NCBI GenBank assembly: GCA_902633985.1
Contig: CACPHV010000001.1
Span: 62,001-126,000 of the forward strand
Reading direction: 5' to 3'
Origin: an uncultured Pelagibacteraceae bacterium
Lineage (GTDB): Bacteria; Pseudomonadota; Alphaproteobacteria; Pelagibacterales; Pelagibacteraceae
DNA: 64,000 nucleotides
The notes beneath the pieces are model-generated. The model saw nothing but the letters and a program-made list of their open reading frames with translations, did not search any database and was not told the DNA's origin. A program made the position numbers and the translations under genes. This document shows positions 60,423 through 64,000 of this stretch, in pieces; the stretch's first letter is position 1, and every line of letters starts with the position of its first letter.

Positions 60423-62207
60423 ATGACAAAAATGACTACAGAAGAAGCTTTTGTAAAAGTTTTACAAATGCACGGTATTGAACATGCGTTTGGAATTATC
60501 GGTTCAGCCTTTATGCCAATTTCAGATATTTTTCCAGATGCAGGTATTACTTTCTGGGATGTCGCTCATGAAACAAATGGTGGTTTAATTGCTGATGGTT
60601 ACACAAGAGCTACTGGTAAAATGTCAATGGTAATTGCTCAAAACGGACCTGGTATTACTGGATTAGTTACACCAATAAAAACAGCTTATTGGAATCATAC
60701 TCCTCTTTTGTTAGTTACACCGCAAGCAGCGAACAAAACAATGGGGCAAGGTGGATTTCAAGAAGTAGAGCAAATGAATTTATTCAAAGACATGGTTTGT
60801 TATCAAGAAGAAGTAAGAGACCCATCAAGAATGGCTGAAGTACTAAATAGAGTTATAGAAAAGGCTATAAGAGGATCAGCGCCAGCACAAATTAATGTTC
60901 CAAGAGATTATTGGTGTCAAGTAATTGACATCGATCTTCCTCCAATTGTAAGACTTGAAAGACAAGGAGGAGGAAATGATGCTGTAGCTAAAGCAGCTGA
61001 CTTGCTATCTAAAGCAAAGTTTCCAGTAATATTATCAGGAGCAGGTGTTGTTATTGGAGGAGCTATAGAAGCTACAAAAAAACTTGCAGAAAAATTAGAT
61101 TCACCTGTTTGTTCGGGTTACCAACATAATGACAGTTTCCCAGGAAGCCATCCTTTAGCTGTTGGTCCTCTAGGATATAATGGATCAAAAGCTGCAATGG
61201 AATTAATTTCAAAAGCTGACGTAGTGTTAGCATTGGGAACTAGATTAAATCCATTTTCTACTTTACCTGGTTATGGAATTGATTATTGGCCAAAGACTGC
61301 AAACATTATTCAAGTTGATATTAATCCTGATAGAATAGGTTTGACTAAAAAAGTTACTGTAGGAATAAGTGGTGATGCAAAATTAGTTGCCGAACAAATT
61401 TTTGAAAAATTATCTTCAAATGCTGGTGATACTGACAGACAAGCTAGAAAAGACTTAATTCATCAAACTAAATCAGCTTGGCTGCAAAAACTATCAAGTT
61501 TAGATCATGAAGATGATGATGAAGGAACAGTTTGGAATAAAGAAGCTAGAGAAAGAGACGCAGATAGGATGTCACCAAGACAAGCTTGGAGAGCAATTCA
61601 AGCAGGAATGCCTGACGATGTAATTATATCAAGTGATATAGGAAACAATTGTGCGATAGGTAATGCTTACCCTACATTCGAAAAGCCAAGAAAATATTTA
61701 GCACCAGGTTTATTTGGCCCTTGTGGTTATGGTTTTCCGTCAATATTGGGAGCAAAAATTGGTTGTCCAGATACTCCTGTTATCGGATTTGCTGGCGATG
61801 GTGCTTTTGGAATAAGCATGAATGAAATGAGCTCATGTGCAAGAGAAGAATGGCCTGCAATAACAATGGTTATTTTCAGAAATTATCAATGGGGTGCAGA
61901 AAAAAGAAATACGACACTTTGGTTTGATAATAACTTTGTTGGTACAGAATTAGATCCAGAATTAAGTTATGCTAAAGTTGCTGACGCATGTGGCTTAAAA
62001 GGTGTAACTGTTAGAACAATGGAAGAAACCACAAATGCAATCAAGCAATCTTGTGAGGATCAGAAGAAAGGAATTACAACATTTATTGAGGTAATTCTTA
62101 ATCAAGAGCTTGGGGAACCATTTAGAAGAGATGCTATGAAAAAACCAGTAAGAGTAGCTGGCATTAAAAAAGAGGATATGAAGAAGCAGCCTTCTTTAAA
62201 TTCTTAA
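60423..62207 (+). CDS. xsc: Sulfoacetaldehyde acetyltransferase Xsc
   Basis: The 594-residue TPP enzyme converts sulfoacetaldehyde and phosphate to acetyl phosphate and sulfite. The N-terminal GIIGSAFMPISDIFPDAGITF, with the TPP-activating Glu in DVAHETNGG (E50), is the Xsc hallmark. GFAGDGAFGISMNE near residue 458 binds Mg-TPP. It ends with LNQELGEPFRRDAMKKPVR, also Xsc-typical. No pta gene is adjacent to convert acetyl phosphate. The substrate derives from taurine or isethionate, and the FAD enzyme downstream may produce it. Confidence 0.95.
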   Translation: MTKMTTEEAFVKVLQMHGIEHAFGIIGSAFMPISDIFPDAGITFWDVAHETNGGLIADGYTRATGKMSMVIAQNGPGITGLVTPIKTAYWNHTPLLLVTPQAANKTMGQGGFQEVEQMNLFKDMVCYQEEVRDPSRMAEVLNRVIEKAIRGSAPAQINVPRDYWCQVIDIDLPPIVRLERQGGGNDAVAKAADLLSKAKFPVILSGAGVVIGGAIEATKKLAEKLDSPVCSGYQHNDSFPGSHPLAVGPLGYNGSKAAMELISKADVVLALGTRLNPFSTLPGYGIDYWPKTANIIQVDINPDRIGLTKKVTVGISGDAKLVAEQIFEKLSSNAGDTDRQARKDLIHQTKSAWLQKLSSLDHEDDDEGTVWNKEARERDADRMSPRQAWRAIQAGMPDDVIISSDIGNNCAIGNAYPTFEKPRKYLAPGLFGPCGYGFPSILGAKIGCPDTPVIGFAGDGAFGISMNEMSSCAREEWPAITMVIFRNYQWGAEKRNTTLWFDNNFVGTELDPELSYAKVADACGLKGVTVRTMEETTNAIKQSCEDQKKGITTFIEVILNQELGEPFRRDAMKKPVRVAGIKKEDMKKQPSLNS

Positions 62208-62246
62208 AATCTTTTAAATAACAATCAATTATCGTAATCTTCTTTC

Positions 62247-63551
62247 ATGGAAGTTGTGAACGATAATAGCTGTAGCTGGGTTAATGATTTAAGTCCAAGA
62301 AATAATATTGTAACACTTTCATCTGATATAGATTGTGAATGGTTAATTGTAGGAGCGGGTTATACAGGATTATCTGCAGCAAGAAAATTAGGCCAACTAT
62401 ATCCTGGTCAAAAAATATTATTAGTAGATGCTCAGCTAGCAGGAGAGGGTGCTAGCTCAAGAAACTCGGGATATTTAGTGGATACAACACTTAATGATGG
62501 TTTTACCTCTAATAAAGAATTAGATAATTATAAAAAAAAAGCAGACATCTATAAATTGGGAATAGATGTTATTAAAAAATTTATTAAAGAATATCAGGTA
62601 GATTGTGATTGGAATGAATGTGGAAAATATTTTGCATCATCAAAGCAAGAAGATAAAAAAATATTGGAAAATTTTTCAGGTACCTTATCAAAACTAGGTT
62701 TTGAACACAATTTGTTATCTAACGAAGAACTTAAAAAAAAATTAGGTACCAATTTTTACAATATTGCTCTTCATACAAAGGGAGGGATTTTATTACATCC
62801 AGGTAAGTTGGTTAGAGCCATGATTGATACATTGCCTGATAACATAAATCTTTATGAAAATTCTTCATTATTAGATTGGAAAAAGAAAAATGATACAATT
62901 ATTTGTAAATTTAAAAATGGTTCAATTAAAACTAAAAAGATTATTTTTGCTATAAACGGATTTCTGAAATCTTTAGGAATAAAATCAAATTATAATTTTC
63001 CAATGACTTTAACAGCTAGCATGACTAGATCTTTAACTAAAGAAGAGTTTGCATCTATTGGTGAACCTAAAGAGTGGGGGGTATTACCTGTTAGACCAAT
63101 GGGGGCCACTATCAGGATGACTAAAGATAGAAGAATTTTAATTAGAAATACTGCAGAAGTTTTTAATCCTTATCAAATGTCTAAATCTGAATTAACCAAA
63201 AGATCATTGAAACAAAAGATTGGAATTAAAAAAAGATTTCCAGAATTACCTGATGATATTATTCAATCTTCTTGGTCAGGCATTGTTTCAAGAACAAGAA
63301 ATAGTTCCCAAATTTTTGAAAAAATAGATGAAAATATATTTGTTGCTGGTTGTTATAATGGCTCTGGTATTGGAGTTGGCACTTTATTTGGAGAGCAAAT
63401 AGCAATCAAAGCAAGTAATGATAATACAAAAGAGATAGAAGTTATTGAAGCAAGAAACAAACCAACTTGGCTCCCTCCTGATCCAATTTTAAGTTTAGGA
63501 GTTAGAGCTAGATTGATTTATGAACGTTTCAGAGCAAAATCTGAGATTTAG
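62247..63551 (+). CDS. FAD-dependent amine oxidase/dehydrogenase (DAO family, TauY-like)
   Basis: The 434-residue flavoprotein has the dinucleotide motif WLIVGAGYTGLSAARKLGQ near residues 36-54, ASSRNSGYLVDT as in gamma-glutamylputrescine oxidase-type enzymes, and the late VAGCYNGSGIGVGTLFGEQI FAD block. Location 39 bases after xsc suggests it deaminates taurine to sulfoacetaldehyde, the role of TauY in the TauXY dehydrogenase. The small TauX subunit is not visible in the window, so a different amine is possible. Confidence 0.75.
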   Translation: MEVVNDNSCSWVNDLSPRNNIVTLSSDIDCEWLIVGAGYTGLSAARKLGQLYPGQKILLVDAQLAGEGASSRNSGYLVDTTLNDGFTSNKELDNYKKKADIYKLGIDVIKKFIKEYQVDCDWNECGKYFASSKQEDKKILENFSGTLSKLGFEHNLLSNEELKKKLGTNFYNIALHTKGGILLHPGKLVRAMIDTLPDNINLYENSSLLDWKKKNDTIICKFKNGSIKTKKIIFAINGFLKSLGIKSNYNFPMTLTASMTRSLTKEEFASIGEPKEWGVLPVRPMGATIRMTKDRRILIRNTAEVFNPYQMSKSELTKRSLKQKIGIKKRFPELPDDIIQSSWSGIVSRTRNSSQIFEKIDENIFVAGCYNGSGIGVGTLFGEQIAIKASNDNTKEIEVIEARNKPTWLPPDPILSLGVRARLIYERFRAKSEI

Positions 63552-64000
63552 TTTAAGACAGACATGGGATCAAGCCGTGTTTGAAACCAATTCACTCTAA
63601 AATCCAAATGTGGTCCTGTTGATCTTCCTGTTGACCCTACAGTTCCTATTATGTCTCCTTGATTTATCTGATCACCGACTGAGACTAATACATTTTCTAA
63701 ATGAGAATATATTGTTGATATCCCATGACCATGATCCATTATAACTGTACCACCAGTATAGTATAAATCATCTTCAGCCATAGTAACCATACCCGAACCA
63801 GAGGATTTAATCATCGTTCCCTGTTTAGCTGCAATATCTATTCCGTAGTGAGGCCACCTTGGTTTACCATTTAAAATTCTTTGACTACCATAAACACCAC
63901 TAATTATACCTTCAACTGGCATAATAAATTTTTCTTTAAAAAATTGCAGATCAGAATTTATTGCTCTTGCTTCTCCAATTGCATTATTTTCTTTTTTAAT
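63548..64000 (-). CDS. M23-family peptidoglycan endopeptidase, 5'-truncated by window edge
   Basis: The frame is open from the window end (64000) to a stop at 63548, with an internal ATG at 63922 that is probably not the start. The domain is LytM/M23. The zinc sites are HYGIDIA (first His and Asp) and GPHLDFRV (HxD/H), and the central GGTVIMDHGHGISTIYSHLENV contains the catalytic SHL with its His. GQTIxxGDxIG appears as GDQINQGDIIGTVGSTGRS. It would cut peptide crosslinks. It converges with the FAD oxidase gene, overlapping by four bases. Confidence 0.87.
   Translation of the reverse strand: MKKENNAIGEARAINSDLQFFKEKFIMPVEGIISGVYGSQRILNGKPRWPHYGIDIAAKQGTMIKSSGSGMVTMAEDDLYYTGGTVIMDHGHGISTIYSHLENVLVSVGDQINQGDIIGTVGSTGRSTGPHLDFRVNWFQTRLDPMSVLN

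Noticed and set aside
1-64000. CRISPR arrays, insertion sequences, prophage genes, rRNA and tRNA genes
   Set aside because: No regularly spaced repeats, transposase or phage proteins, T-loop-like GTTCGAATC segments with cloverleaf arms, or rRNA blocks were seen on reading. A tRNA scan could still find one I missed.

Overview
The window reads as a chromosome segment of a free-living marine SAR11-type alphaproteobacterium (Candidatus Pelagibacter-like). This rests on content, not on a database search. The DNA is very AT-rich, gene spacing is minimal with many ATGA/TAATG start-stop overlaps, and there is no IS element, prophage, CRISPR array, rRNA or recognisable tRNA. Diagnostic loci are a TPP-riboswitch-controlled sodium symporter (the thiV type reported from SAR11), a dissimilatory-type APS reductase with membrane anchor (aprM-aprB-aprA), Xsc and SuyAB for organosulfonates, and three high-affinity uptake systems that each start from a dedicated binding protein.

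Region 1 (about 1-25.2 kb) is a carbohydrate and acid catabolism block. It holds a PanB-like protein, an HpcH/HpaI aldolase, an aldehyde dehydrogenase, an IolD-like TPP hydrolase, two Gfo/Idh/MocA oxidoreductases and a D-2-hydroxyacid dehydrogenase. It also holds an FrcBCA/Rbs-type sugar ABC transporter with mutarotase and ribokinase, a PdxA-family dehydrogenase, a TctCBA tripartite transporter, two SDRs, a ROK kinase, a GtsABCD-like glucose/mannose ABC transporter and an aldose epimerase. In all three transporters a strong intrinsic terminator sits at the 3' end of the binding-protein gene. In tctC-tctB the terminator lies inside the predicted start of tctB.

Region 2 (about 25.2-52.8 kb) is mostly housekeeping. 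It contains a pentapeptide protein, the TPP riboswitch plus symporter, and two ABC export systems, one of which (ybbA/ybbP-like) starts head to head with tesA so that both start codons share one CATG. It also contains SRAP, YajQ, RseP, HU, Amt, Bcp, rhodanese, an ABA4-like membrane protein, RecX, a CysQ/IMPase with a small gene on each side, MnmA, a Cys/Met PLP enzyme, an MFS carrier, a PabB/TrpE-PabA-PabC set and a HIT protein. Several genes under 60 codons are identified here.

Region 3 (about 52.8-63.9 kb) is an organosulfonate and sulfite hub. SuyAB and Xsc would release sulfite from sulfolactate and sulfoacetaldehyde, AprBA would oxidise it, and the TSUP and YeiH-type proteins could export sulfite or sulfate. 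SuyB carries two single-base +1 shifts, each in an A6 run. Removing one A from each run restores a 388-residue protein. The divergent suyA/xsc intergenic region has a good promoter and an inverted repeat. The window ends inside an M23 peptidase gene.
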